A stretch of 49,110 bases of DNA. It comes from an uncultured Blautia sp. Lineage in GTDB: Bacteria > Bacillota > Clostridia > Lachnospirales > Lachnospiraceae. Every line of letters starts with the position of its first letter. The stretch's first letter is position 1. The notes beneath the pieces are model-generated. The model had not been told where the DNA came from. It saw only the letters and a list, made by a program, of their open reading frames with translations, and did no database searches. Position numbers and translations under genes: made by a program. Below, piece after piece: positions 41,147 through 49,040 of the stretch. Location: assembly GCA_900547685.1 (NCBI GenBank), contig URHS01000015.1, positions 1 to 49,110 of the forward strand. Direction: 5' to 3'.

Positions 41147-41524
41147 TTATGCGCCCATTCCCATAAATACCCCAAGTATATAGGGAACCAGCCAAATCAG
41201 CCATACTACAACACTGAATTTGTGAAAATTCTCCAGCTTTTTACGCTCCTGTCCTTTGAAAACAACAGTTGCCCATATTGCATGAAACAGCATCAGTATA
41301 ATTGCTAAAGCTCCGGTAATTCCATGAGGGCTTAAAAGACTGCCACCCTTTGCCATGGAAGACATAATCGTTGTTCCCACCGTATCAAAAACAAGTCCGA
41401 TCCAGAAAATCAACAAATGCGGTTTTTTCAAAATACCACTTTTTCTTTCTGAAAACACACCGATTGTGTAAAATATCAGTGCCAATGTAATTGTTATGAT
41501 TGCCATAATTAATTTTGTACTCAT
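41147..41524 (-). CDS. HsmA-like membrane protein (TIGR03987 type)
   Basis: 125 residues with four membrane helices. Visible signature pieces are SGILKKPHLLIFWIGLVFDTVGTTIMSSMAKG and GITGALAIILMLFHAIWATVVF, followed by KKLENFHKFSVVVWLIWLVPYILG. The family is a small inner-membrane group of unknown function. AAGGAGG precedes the ATG. It is divergent from a TetR regulator, with an identical operator overlapping each promoter, so it is the regulator's probable target. Confidence 0.75.
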   Translation of the reverse strand: MSTKLIMAIITITLALIFYTIGVFSERKSGILKKPHLLIFWIGLVFDTVGTTIMSSMAKGGSLLSPHGITGALAIILMLFHAIWATVVFKGQERKKLENFHKFSVVVWLIWLVPYILGVFMGMGA

Positions 41525-41542
41525 TCTTCTACCTCCTTAAAC

Positions 41543-41583
41543 TGAACATTGTTCATTATAGTTTTCATTTGTTTTGTTGTCAA
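41543..41583 (-). promoter_or_regulatory. Promoter and TetR operator of the HsmA-like gene
   Basis: Minus-strand -35 TTGACA (41578-41583), 17-bp spacer, -10 TATAAT (41555-41560). The dyad TGAACATTGTTCA (41543-41555) begins at the last base of the -10, so bound repressor would block the start site. Confidence 0.88.
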
Positions 41584-41603
41584 TATCGTTTTAATGATTT
41601 TTA

Positions 41604-41644
41604 TTGACTTATTTTTTCAAAAAGCATATAATGAACATTGTTCA
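41604..41644 (+). promoter_or_regulatory. Promoter and TetR operator of the tetR gene
   Basis: -35 TTGACT (41604-41609), 17-bp spacer, -10 TATAAT (41627-41632). The identical dyad TGAACATTGTTCA (41632-41644) is placed exactly as in the divergent promoter. Confidence 0.88.
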
Positions 41645-41677
41645 AACAAACGTCACAAAATACAAGGAGTTTTATAT

Positions 41678-42241
41678 ATGAATACAAATAAAACATTACA
41701 TGATAAAATTCTTACTGCCAGCAAAGAAATTGCCGCAGACAAGGGCTTCCAGGCTATTAATATCAGAGCAGTAGCCGGTAAAGCAGAAATTTCTGTTGGT
41801 TCTGTATATAACTATTTCCCGGATAAATCAACTTTACTGCAGGCTACTATTGCTGACATCTGGTGCGATGTTTTTCACCGTACAGGGCAATGCACTGCTT
41901 TAAGTTCTTTTCACGACTGCCTTCTTTGGTTCATCGTTTCCATTGATAAATGCAGCTGTCAATACCCTGATTTCTTTGCTTCCCATGCTGCTTGTTTTAA
42001 AGAAACAGCTAACATAGAAGAAAGCCATGAACAGATGAATGAATATTGGAAACATATTCATAACGGAATGAAACTTATTCTGCAAAAAGATAAAAAAATA
42101 AAAGCCGGAATATTTTCAGAGACTTTTACAGAAGATGATTTTATTGATTTTGTATTTTCTAACATTATTTCCGGCTTAAGCGGAAAGGACAAATCCTGCT
42201 CCTTCCTGCTAAAGCTAACAGATAAATTATTGTATGACTAA
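41678..42241 (+). CDS. TetR-family transcriptional regulator
   Basis: 187 residues. The N-terminal helix-turn-helix is typical (ILTASKEIAADKGFQAINIRAVAGKAEISVGSVYNYFPDKSTLL, about 10-53); the rest is a helical effector domain with several Cys residues. The ATG at 41678 has AAGGAG before it and follows a clear promoter. An open frame continues upstream through the promoter and operator, so the long version is not real. It should repress both itself and the divergent HsmA-like gene through paired operators, and is followed after nine bases by a membrane protein gene. Confidence 0.92.
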   Translation: MNTNKTLHDKILTASKEIAADKGFQAINIRAVAGKAEISVGSVYNYFPDKSTLLQATIADIWCDVFHRTGQCTALSSFHDCLLWFIVSIDKCSCQYPDFFASHAACFKETANIEESHEQMNEYWKHIHNGMKLILQKDKKIKAGIFSETFTEDDFIDFVFSNIISGLSGKDKSCSFLLKLTDKLLYD

Positions 42242-42250
42242 GGAGGTTCT

Positions 42251-42667
42251 ATGATTTCTAAAAAATATTTATTATTTCTTGCCGGAATTGTATGGTCTAT
42301 TGCCGGCTATAATGTGCTTCATATCGGTTTACAAGCTTATATGGGACATTACTCACCTGTCCTGTTTCTCGGTTCTGCCATAGTATTTCTTATCTTCCAA
42401 TTTATGATATTTGGCAAACTGGTAAAAAAACACACACGGCGCATTAAGGGATATCAGGAAGCCAAAAAATGGTTCTGGAATTTCTTTGATTTAAAATCTT
42501 TCCTGATTATGGCATTTATGATAACCGGAGGAATTCTTATTCGCAATTTAAATCTATGTCCGGAATGGTTCATTGCTTTCTTTTATACCGGACTTGGCGC
42601 ATCCCTGTTTCTTGCCGGAATCAGCTTTTTTTGCCAGTTCTTTCAGGTATATAAAGAAGCTTTTTAA
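42251..42667 (+). CDS. Membrane protein of unknown function in the tetR operon
   Basis: 138 residues with about four membrane helices (near 7-25, 35-55, 78-98, 108-130) and a basic cytoplasmic loop (VKKHTRRIKGYQEAKKW). I do not recognise the family. AAGGAGG partly overlaps the tetR stop, so it is co-transcribed with the regulator and therefore shares its control. A link with the HsmA-like protein in membrane stress or export is plausible only by context. Confidence 0.7.
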   Translation: MISKKYLLFLAGIVWSIAGYNVLHIGLQAYMGHYSPVLFLGSAIVFLIFQFMIFGKLVKKHTRRIKGYQEAKKWFWNFFDLKSFLIMAFMITGGILIRNLNLCPEWFIAFFYTGLGASLFLAGISFFCQFFQVYKEAF

Positions 42668-42705
42668 AAATATACCTACCGTTACTTACTTTCATAAAAC
42701 AGAAA

Positions 42706-42760
42706 AGCTATTACACTAAGCGACATATTTCTAATATGTGCCTAATGTAATAGCTCTTTT
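42706..42760. terminator. Bidirectional terminator between the tetR operon and the purine permease
   Basis: A 23-pair stem (42706-42729 with 42733-42755) with G-U pairs and one bulge. T-runs lie on both sides (CTTTTTT on plus, CTTTTCTG on minus). It ends both convergent units. Confidence 0.88.
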
Positions 42761-44128
42761 TTATATAATCATAGTAATCACACGGAACACAAACAGTGCG
42801 CATACCACATACATAATCGGATGAATTTTCTTAATCTGACCTGTACATACTTTAATTCCAAACCATGCCAATACGCCAAACATAATTCCGTTTGCAATGG
42901 AATATGTAAGAGGCATGATTAAAAATGCCAGATATCCACCTACGCAGTCTGCTGTATCACCTTCAAAATGCATCTTTTTAATAGATGATGCCATGAAAAA
43001 TCCTACGATAATAAGTGCCGGAGCTGTTGCAAATGCCGGAATCGCAAGAAAAATCGGTGACAAGAACAGAGCAACTAAAAACATAAATCCTGTTGTCAGC
43101 GCTGTCAGACCTGTTTTTCCTCCTTCCGCAACACCTGCGCTGGACTCTACAAAACTTGTAATTGTAGAAGTACCCATCATAGAACCTGCTACTGTACCTA
43201 CCGCATCTGCCATAAGCACACGTCCTACACGAGGAAGCTTACCATCCTCATCCAGAAGATTTGCCTTATCAGCAACACCGATAACTGTTCCGATTGTATC
43301 AAACATATCTACAAATAAGAATGAAAATACAATAATTACAAATTGTGATAAGTTCTGTCCAATCCATCCAAAGTCAAATTTAAAGAATGTAGGTGCAATG
43401 GACTTCGGAATAAAAGAAGATGCTGTAAAAGAAGGAATTAAGGAAAAAGCTCCTGCTTCCGGATCTACTACATACCATCCTGTTATTTCTGCGCCAATAC
43501 CTAAAATCCAAGTAATGAGAATCCCCCATAAAATATATCCCTTTACCTGAAAATGATACATAACCGCAGTAATTAATACACCAATCAGACACAATGCCAC
43601 TCCGGGCTCAGAAAAATCGCCTAATTTTACTAAAGTAGACTCATCTGCTACCACAATACCTGCGCCTTGCAGTCCAAGGAATGCAATAAATAAACCAATA
43701 CCTGCTGTGATACCGTATTTCAGGTTTGCCGGAATTGCATTTACAATACTCTCACGCACTTTAAAGAAAGATAAAATAATAAAAATAATTCCTTCTACTA
43801 AAACTGCTGCAAGCGCAACTTTCCAAGGATCGTCCATCCCCTTTAAATCACCGCCACAAACAGTAAATGCAAAATAGGCATTCAAGCCCATACCTGCGGA
43901 AAGGGCAATAGGGTAATTCGCCCAAAAAGCCATGATAAAAGTTGCCAAAGCAGATGCCAATGCTGTTGCTGTAAAGACTGCACCGGAATCCATACCACAT
44001 ACAGGATTTCCCAACAAGCTTGGGTTTACAGCCAGAATATACGCCATTGTAAGAAATGTTGTCATACCTGCCATAATCTCTGTTTTCACAGTGGTATTAT
44101 GCTCTTTCAGTTTAAAAAATTTCTCCAT
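42761..44128 (-). CDS. NCS2-family purine permease (AzgA-like)
   Basis: 455 residues with about 12-14 membrane segments. AzgA-subfamily markers are MTTFLTMAYILAVNPSLLG (about 22-40), ALSAGMGLNAYFAFTVC, FFKVRESIVNAIPANLKYGITAGIGLFIAFLGLQ and FDTIGTVIGVADKANLLDE (about 274-292). These are proton-linked hypoxanthine/guanine/adenine transporters. AGGAGGA precedes the ATG. The upstream region has a clear promoter and a palindrome but no purine riboswitch that I can see. Confidence 0.92.
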   Translation of the reverse strand: MEKFFKLKEHNTTVKTEIMAGMTTFLTMAYILAVNPSLLGNPVCGMDSGAVFTATALASALATFIMAFWANYPIALSAGMGLNAYFAFTVCGGDLKGMDDPWKVALAAVLVEGIIFIILSFFKVRESIVNAIPANLKYGITAGIGLFIAFLGLQGAGIVVADESTLVKLGDFSEPGVALCLIGVLITAVMYHFQVKGYILWGILITWILGIGAEITGWYVVDPEAGAFSLIPSFTASSFIPKSIAPTFFKFDFGWIGQNLSQFVIIVFSFLFVDMFDTIGTVIGVADKANLLDEDGKLPRVGRVLMADAVGTVAGSMMGTSTITSFVESSAGVAEGGKTGLTALTTGFMFLVALFLSPIFLAIPAFATAPALIIVGFFMASSIKKMHFEGDTADCVGGYLAFLIMPLTYSIANGIMFGVLAWFGIKVCTGQIKKIHPIMYVVCALFVFRVITMII

Positions 44129-44166
44129 GATTTTCCTCCTAAAATATGAAATGCTGCAACCTCTTC

Positions 44167-44222
44167 ATTCTATTAGGAAAAACAACTTTCGTCAAGCAAT
44201 CTGAACAATTTGACAAATTGTT
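44167..44222 (-). promoter_or_regulatory. Promoter of the purine permease with upstream palindrome
   Basis: Minus-strand -35 TTGACG (44190-44195), 17-bp spacer, -10 TAGAAT (44167-44172). A perfect 19-bp palindrome with arms AACAATTTG/CAAATTGTT lies at 44204-44222, upstream of the -35 where an activator would bind. Confidence 0.75.
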
Positions 44223-44232
44223 AAACTTTTTT

Positions 44233-44808
44233 TCAAAAAATTCCCTGTATAAATATTTCTATTCCAATCAACAACAGAATAACTCCACCAAAAATCTGAG
44301 ATTTTCCTGCCAACTTTGTTCCAAATTTACGTCCAATCATAACACCTGCCGCACAAATCACAAAAGTGACTGCTGCAATCACAAAGACTGCCAAAAACAT
44401 CATTCCCCAGTTATATTCTGCAATGGTAAAGCCTACTGACAGAGCATCAATAGAAGTGGCAATTCCCTGTATAATAATTTCTGTTGCACCCACAGTCTTT
44501 GCCTGTTGTGTATCATCACCTTCATGTCGTCCTTCAAAAATCATTTTTCCACCAATATACCCCAGCAAAATTAAGGCTATCCATGGAATCCACTTTTCAA
44601 AAGCTGTAAAATACTGCACAATGGTGTGTACACACAGCCAACCCAGAAAAGGCATAACTCCCTGAAACACAGCAAAAACTCCTGCCATGCCGTACATCTT
44701 ACCTTTCTTCATTGTAGGTTCACTCAGACCATTTGCCATAGAAACAGAAAAAGCATCCATGGCAAGCCCCACTCCCAGCATTGTATTGTTCAGTAAAAAC
44801 GGTATCAT
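44233..44808 (-). CDS. mntP: Manganese efflux pump MntP
   Basis: 191 residues, six membrane helices in two repeats, with the conserved Asp motifs GLAMDAFSVSMANG (about 16-29) and GIATSIDALSVGFTIAEY (about 107-124). MntP exports Mn2+ from the cytoplasm. A yybP-ykoY manganese riboswitch with a terminator stem lies directly upstream, so expression should rise when Mn2+ is high. AGGAGGAA precedes the ATG. Confidence 0.95.
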   Translation of the reverse strand: MIPFLLNNTMLGVGLAMDAFSVSMANGLSEPTMKKGKMYGMAGVFAVFQGVMPFLGWLCVHTIVQYFTAFEKWIPWIALILLGYIGGKMIFEGRHEGDDTQQAKTVGATEIIIQGIATSIDALSVGFTIAEYNWGMMFLAVFVIAAVTFVICAAGVMIGRKFGTKLAGKSQIFGGVILLLIGIEIFIQGIF

Positions 44809-44892
44809 GTTCTTCCTCCTATTGTAAAATTACTTTCCTATGTAAGAACAAAGAATGTGCTATAGGACATTACAGAGTAATTTCCTATTACA

Positions 44893-45019
44893 TAAAAAAA
44901 GACTCATGTATAACCTGACAGTTACACATGAGTCTTGCAATTTAAAGCAAGCCAGACCATAAGGTCAGTATGTTGACTTGCTGCGTATTCTTACGCCTGC
45001 TACTCCCTCAAGGAAATCA
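44893..45019 (-). ncRNA. yybP-ykoY manganese riboswitch with intrinsic terminator
   Basis: On the minus strand the leader carries GAGGGAGTAGC, then GTCAACATACTGACC, a GGTCTGGC return arm and GCAAGACTC, the conserved order of this Mn2+-sensing motif. The terminator (44893-44934) is GACTCATGTGTAAC paired with GTTATACATGAGTC followed by seven T's. It shares the GCAAGACTC strand with the closing helix, so ligand binding would disrupt it and turn mntP on. The mntP gene is 84 bases downstream. Confidence 0.9.
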
Positions 45020-45027
45020 CTTTTGAC

Positions 45028-45056
45028 ATTATAATCCTTTTATAAGGAAGAAGCAA
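45028..45056 (-). promoter_or_regulatory. Promoter of the mntP riboswitch leader
   Basis: Minus-strand -35 TTGCTT (45051-45056), 17-bp spacer, -10 TATAAT (45028-45033), about ten bases before the first conserved leader bases. Confidence 0.8.
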
Positions 45057-45065
45057 GCGTTACTT

Positions 45066-45941
45066 TTATAAGACAATTCCCGTTAATTCAATGAAAATAC
45101 CCCAGAAAACGCTGACTCCATAAAGCAAAGCTGCAATCTTTAAATTCTCTTTTATATCTCTATTGCTCTTAAACAACACCAAAATTCCTACACCGGCTCC
45201 TGCAAGTAAGCCCGCTATCATCTGCCCAACTCCCAAAATTCCTCCTAAATACATCTGGGTAATAATCACAGATGCAGCACAGTTCGGAATCATTCCAATA
45301 AGTGCAGCCAGAAATACTCCGATAATAGGCTGGCGGCTGATCAGTCCTCCTATTTTGTCAGCTCCGATACCTTCCACACAAAATCCAATAGCTGCGGAAA
45401 CCAGAAAAATAAACAGAACAATCTGCACAGTATGCCAAAGAGCCGATTTTAAAATACTGCCCTGCTCACAATGGCAATGTTCGCTTTCACACAAATCATG
45501 AATATCTTTTTCATGATGTTCTTTATGGTTGTGAGAACTTTTCTCATATTTTCGCCACAAAAAGTCAATACTGAAACCAGATACAATACCAATTCCCACT
45601 TTCATAGCAAGAACCTTGAAAATCACACTCAAACTGACTGCCTCTGATATGAAAATTGGAAGCATTTCATCTGATGTAGAAAGGAAAATTGCCAAAAGTG
45701 TTCCTACAGAGATAACTCCTCCGGCATAAAAACCTGAAGCTGCTGCCGAAAAACCGCACTGGGGAAACGCTCCCAAAATACCACCCATAAGAGGGCCGAA
45801 TTTGCCGGCTTTCTTTATTATACTTTTGGATTTTTCTTTCGTTTTATGTTCAAGGTACTCCATTAAGAAATACGTCAGAAACAAAAAAGGAATCAATTTG
45901 ACTGTATCCAGCAAAGCATCTAATAATACATCCAAAATCAT
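45066..45941 (-). CDS. ArsP_2-type permease, putative metal (Mn) transporter
   Basis: 291 residues with about eight membrane helices in two repeats, each with a Pro-x-Cys type core (GAFPQCGFSAAASGFYAGG at about 57-75 and GMIPNCAASVIITQMYLGG at about 216-234). Between them is a His/Cys-rich cytoplasmic loop (about 135-160: HNHKEHHEKD, CESEHCHCEQG) that should bind metal. The layout matches proteins named putative manganese transporter or arsenic permease (PF11449). It ends ten bases before the mntP leader promoter, with no terminator between, so read-through is possible. The substrate is inferred from context. Confidence 0.82.
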   Translation of the reverse strand: MILDVLLDALLDTVKLIPFLFLTYFLMEYLEHKTKEKSKSIIKKAGKFGPLMGGILGAFPQCGFSAAASGFYAGGVISVGTLLAIFLSTSDEMLPIFISEAVSLSVIFKVLAMKVGIGIVSGFSIDFLWRKYEKSSHNHKEHHEKDIHDLCESEHCHCEQGSILKSALWHTVQIVLFIFLVSAAIGFCVEGIGADKIGGLISRQPIIGVFLAALIGMIPNCAASVIITQMYLGGILGVGQMIAGLLAGAGVGILVLFKSNRDIKENLKIAALLYGVSVFWGIFIELTGIVL

Positions 45942-46019
45942 GGTAAAAACTCCTTACTTTAAAACTTTAACTACAGAGTTTGAATTTACCACAAATCCTG
46001 CGAAAATACAACCCTCCCT

Positions 46020-47294
46020 TTACTCCAACATAATTTTAATAATTTCTTCATTCGTTCCCTTCATTCCGTCTTTTCCTAATCTGCCCACACTTTTTAAAGT
46101 ATCTTCAATACCTTTCTTTACAATTCCATCACCGCCGTAGAACTGTTGCCCCTGCATATACATATTATATCCTAAAATTCCCGCTTCAACGGCAAATGCA
46201 ATTTTCCCTGCACAGGATGCCTTTGCTCCATCACAAATAATTCCTGACACAATTGCCAAAGCATTTACTACTGTATGAATAATCGTTTCATAATCTCCAC
46301 CGGACAGATAAGCAATTCCTGCCCCCGCCGCTGCTCCTGCATTGATTGCACCACAATATGCAGAAAGTCTTCCTATGGGAGTTCTCTGATGGATAGCAGT
46401 TAAATTAGACAATGCCAGAGCACGATATAACTGCTCGTCTGTGGATTTCAGTTCTTTTGCATAAGTAATTACAGGTACAGAAACTGTAATCCCCTGATTT
46501 CCGCTTCCTGAATTAATAATAACCGGCAATTCGCAGCCATTCATTCTGGCATCTGAACCAGCTGCTGCCATAGCTGCTGCTCTGGCCTTCAGGCTGTTTG
46601 CATCACTGGAAAGAATAACTTTTCCGATATTTGCCCCATAATCTGCTTGCAGCCCTTCCTCTGCAATAGCCATATTGTAAGCAATCTGCCTGTCCAGAAT
46701 TTCTTTGATATCCTCTACATCTACATGGTTAACATAATCCCAGATATCTTTCATATTCAATAATTTATAATCAGCATTATCCGACGGCATATCATTGATA
46801 CAATCTGAGCTTTTTAAAATTCTGTGATTATGCTCCACCAGTACTACATTCGTATGAGAGTTGATAATATGTACCTTTGCATAATCTTCACCTTTATACA
46901 AAGTAATAATGATATCAAAAATAATTCCTTCATCAAGATGTTCTACAACAATTTCTTTCTCCTGCATGAACTTCTCAATATTTTTAATATCGTCCTTTGA
47001 AACGTCAGCAATAACCTCTAACTCCTTATCTGGATTTCCTGCAACAATACCCGCAGAAACGGCTGCCGGAATTCCTTTTAAGTGACCTGTATTAGGTACA
47101 ATCACGGATTTCACGTTTTTAATGATACTTCCGCTTGTCTGAACAAGAACCCTGTCTGGAATTGCATTTAATTCTCTTTTGGCGATTGATGCCGCATAAG
47201 CCAACGCAATCGGCTCTGTACACCCCATCGCCGCCATTAGTTCCTCTTTTAAAATTTGTGTATATGCCTGATATATTTCTTTTCTCTGTTCCAT
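46020..47294 (-). CDS. L-cysteine desulfidase family protein (UPF0597/CyuA-like)
   Basis: 424 residues of the serine-dehydratase-alpha-like family. Visible features are MGCTEPIALAYA (Cys24), the GSGNQGITVSVPVI block (about 270-283), YCGAINAGAAAGAG (about 318-331) and SGIICDGAKASCAGKI (about 354-369), whose cysteines are the likely [4Fe-4S] ligands. CyuA-type enzymes convert cysteine to pyruvate, ammonia and sulfide. Length is standard. No cysteine regulator or transporter gene is adjacent, and the ribosome site is weak (GGAAG). Confidence 0.9.
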   Translation of the reverse strand: MEQRKEIYQAYTQILKEELMAAMGCTEPIALAYAASIAKRELNAIPDRVLVQTSGSIIKNVKSVIVPNTGHLKGIPAAVSAGIVAGNPDKELEVIADVSKDDIKNIEKFMQEKEIVVEHLDEGIIFDIIITLYKGEDYAKVHIINSHTNVVLVEHNHRILKSSDCINDMPSDNADYKLLNMKDIWDYVNHVDVEDIKEILDRQIAYNMAIAEEGLQADYGANIGKVILSSDANSLKARAAAMAAAGSDARMNGCELPVIINSGSGNQGITVSVPVITYAKELKSTDEQLYRALALSNLTAIHQRTPIGRLSAYCGAINAGAAAGAGIAYLSGGDYETIIHTVVNALAIVSGIICDGAKASCAGKIAFAVEAGILGYNMYMQGQQFYGGDGIVKKGIEDTLKSVGRLGKDGMKGTNEEIIKIMLE

Positions 47295-47434
47295 ATAGTA
47301 CTTCCTTTACTCACATTCATGGTTTTCCTTAATTCTATCACGATTTTTTCTAACTGGCTATTCAGTTCTTTATAAGATTCCCCAATATGACATCCTTCTA
47401 CCGAAAAGAGGTACTGTCCACTTCCACCGTCACA

Positions 47435-47950
47435 TTAATTTCTTATATCTTCTTCATAACGAAGAATTTCTTTTGTAACCGCATCTACGTCCACATCAAT
47501 CTCTTTGTTTCCATCACGAATTTCTATTTCATATTTCATTTTTCCATTATCACGGTCCAGTTCACATCTTACCACTTCACCTGTGCCGCTGCGCTCCAAT
47601 GCTGCCTGCTTTGCTTCTTCCTCGCCAATCGCAGGTTCACTGTTCCGGGACTGTTGTGTTTCCTGAGAATCCGGTGTATCTCTTCCCACTCTGTCATCTT
47701 CTATCTCACTCTTCAGAATATGTCCCGTATTTCCATCTACCTCAACTTCACAAATATCCTGCCCATTATCAATGGTAAATTCATAAACCACAACTCCGTC
47801 ATCTCTCTCCGTATCTGACTTTATAATATCACCCTGGAATTCCTGCAAAGCTGCTTTTTCAGCGTCCTCCATGGAAAGCTTTGCCTCTTTTGTCCCGCAG
47901 CCGGACAGCAATGTAACTGTAAGCAACCCTAACACTAATTTTTTCATCAT
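47435..47950 (-). CDS. PepSY-domain lipoprotein
   Basis: 171 residues. A signal peptide ending in LLSGC gives a lipidated Cys18. Two PepSY domains follow (about 27-80 and 107-168), each with alternating charged beta strands (YEFTIDNGQDICEVEVDGNT and KYEIEIRDGNKEIDVDVDA) and a Ser/Gln-rich linker between. PepSY domains are often protease-inhibitor-like modules outside the membrane. Upstream and downstream genes are unrelated, so it is probably monocistronic. Confidence 0.88.
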   Translation of the reverse strand: MMKKLVLGLLTVTLLSGCGTKEAKLSMEDAEKAALQEFQGDIIKSDTERDDGVVVYEFTIDNGQDICEVEVDGNTGHILKSEIEDDRVGRDTPDSQETQQSRNSEPAIGEEEAKQAALERSGTGEVVRCELDRDNGKMKYEIEIRDGNKEIDVDVDAVTKEILRYEEDIRN

Positions 47951-48020
47951 GGTTTCCTCCTTGTTTTGATAAGATTTTCACTGAATATTCTGCCCGTAAA
48001 ATGATTTAATATTGTTCTTT

Positions 48021-48491
48021 TTAGCTGTATTGTTTTTCCAGATTTAGCAGATACTGCTTTGCCTCCACACCACAGGCAAAACCGGAAATATCTCCGTTTT
48101 TGCGAATAACTCTGTGACATGGTACAACAATCATAATAGGATTCCTGCTGTTTGCCTGTCCGATTGCCCGAACTGCCTTTTTATTTCCTATTGCAATGGC
48201 AATATCCTCATAGCTTCTTGTTTCTCCATAAGGAATTTTCTGCAATTCCTGCCAGACAGCCTTTTGAAAAGCAGTTCCTTTGCCTTCTACAGGAAGTTCA
48301 AAAACTCTTCGTTTACCTGCGAAATACTCATTTAATTGATGATATGCTTCATGTAGAAAGTCCGAATGATGCTCATATTTTTTCATAATCTCACTCTCTG
48401 ACCGCTGCAGATATAGATTGGTAAGCCGGCTGTTCTCTTCACAAATAGTAAGAAATCCAATAGGGCTTTTAAAGGTATAACTACTTGTCAT
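48021..48491 (-). CDS. ogt: Methylated-DNA-protein-cysteine methyltransferase
   Basis: 156 residues. The active-site motif IVVPCHRVI carries the acceptor Cys125, with the helix-turn-helix region YGETRSYEDIAIAIGNKKAVRAIGQANSRNP before it and GFACGVEAKQYLLNLE after. It transfers alkyl groups from O6-alkylguanine or O4-alkylthymine to itself, irreversibly. The N-terminal part is short as in Ogt, without the AdaA regulator region. Confidence 0.95.
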   Translation of the reverse strand: MTSSYTFKSPIGFLTICEENSRLTNLYLQRSESEIMKKYEHHSDFLHEAYHQLNEYFAGKRRVFELPVEGKGTAFQKAVWQELQKIPYGETRSYEDIAIAIGNKKAVRAIGQANSRNPIMIVVPCHRVIRKNGDISGFACGVEAKQYLLNLEKQYS

Positions 48492-48654
48492 ATTTTTTAC
48501 CTCCGCTCGATTCTTTTCCAGATTATTAATCTCCTACATATATCTGCACCATTACTTACGATACACATTCAAGAATCTCTCTGCATTTTTGTTGTTCTCC
48601 AAGAATAAAAGTATTGTAACACACCATAACAGGGTTTTCTACAGGATTTTGGAC

Positions 48655-48745
48655 GGTTGCTTTGGCAACATAATACCTTTCCGCCGCAATGCAATCCCCA
48701 CTGAGCATTTTTATTGCACAGGGCCCAATTTCCTATGCAATAAAA
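48655..48745. repeat. 33-bp interspersed repeat, copy 2, with adjoining inverted repeat
   Basis: 48655-48687 matches 13868-13900 at 30 of 33 positions (start GGTTGCTTTGGCAAC, end CCGCCGC). Next to it is a 10-bp inverted pair TTTTATTGCA (48709-48718) and TGCAATAAAA (48736-48745). This fills most of the 291-base gap 48492-48782, in which I see no gene. Confidence 0.7.
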
Positions 48746-48779
48746 GTATACCCCCAAGTTTTTTATCACTTGAGGGTAC
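48741..48779 (-). terminator. Terminator after the Rpn remnant
   Basis: Stem with arms ATACCCCCAAG and CTTGAGGGTAC around a ten-base A/T loop, followed on the minus strand by ACTTTTATT. Confidence 0.8.
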
Positions 48780-48782
48780 ATT

Positions 48783-48986
48783 TTATGCCGTTTGTTTTTC
48801 AGCCAAATCACGAACTTCTTCCAAAGGTAAGCCTGTCATCTCCGCAATCTCTTCCATTGAATCACGGCCTCGTGCCAGCATCTTCATGGCCATACTTACT
48901 GCTTTCTCGTGATTTCCTTCTGCTTTTCCTTCCGCTTTTCCTTTTGCTGCGGCTTCATTTCTCATTTCTTCTAAGAGTTTACACAT
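48783..48986 (-). pseudogene. C-terminal remnant of an Rpn/PD-(D/E)XK nuclease-transposase family gene
   Basis: 67 residues from an ATG with GGAGG upstream (open frame continues to 49091 but without the family's nuclease core). The sequence has MCKLLEEMRNEAAAKGKAEG, a Lys/Gly/Glu-rich stretch, then a helical end, MLARGRDSMEEIAEMTGLPL, that looks like the C-terminal tail of Rpn recombination-promoting nucleases common in Lachnospiraceae. The catalytic N-terminal 200-plus residues are missing. It may be a decayed gene, or the rest may lie beyond the window in disrupted form. The ribosome site leaves a small chance that the tail is made as a peptide. Confidence 0.6.
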
Positions 48987-49017
48987 CTGGCTTCGACCTC
49001 CTTCTGTCTCTTTTAAG

Positions 49018-49040
49018 TTAGGCGTTTGCGAAACGCCTAA
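49018..49040. repeat. Perfect short palindrome upstream of the Rpn remnant
   Basis: Ten-base arms TTAGGCGTTT/AAACGCCTAA around GCG. It lies 32 bases before the remnant's likely start. It may be a remnant terminator or operator; no T-run follows on either strand. Confidence 0.5.

Noticed and set aside
41549..41677. N-terminal extension of the TetR protein
   Set aside because: It would run through the promoter and operator; the ATG at 41678 has a ribosome site and the family start.
42897..43550. 217-residue plus-strand open frame
   Set aside because: Antisense to the purine permease with low-complexity composition and no ribosome site.
48569..48811. 80-residue minus-strand open frame
   Set aside because: It runs across the interspersed repeat and terminator, with no ribosome site and no family resemblance.
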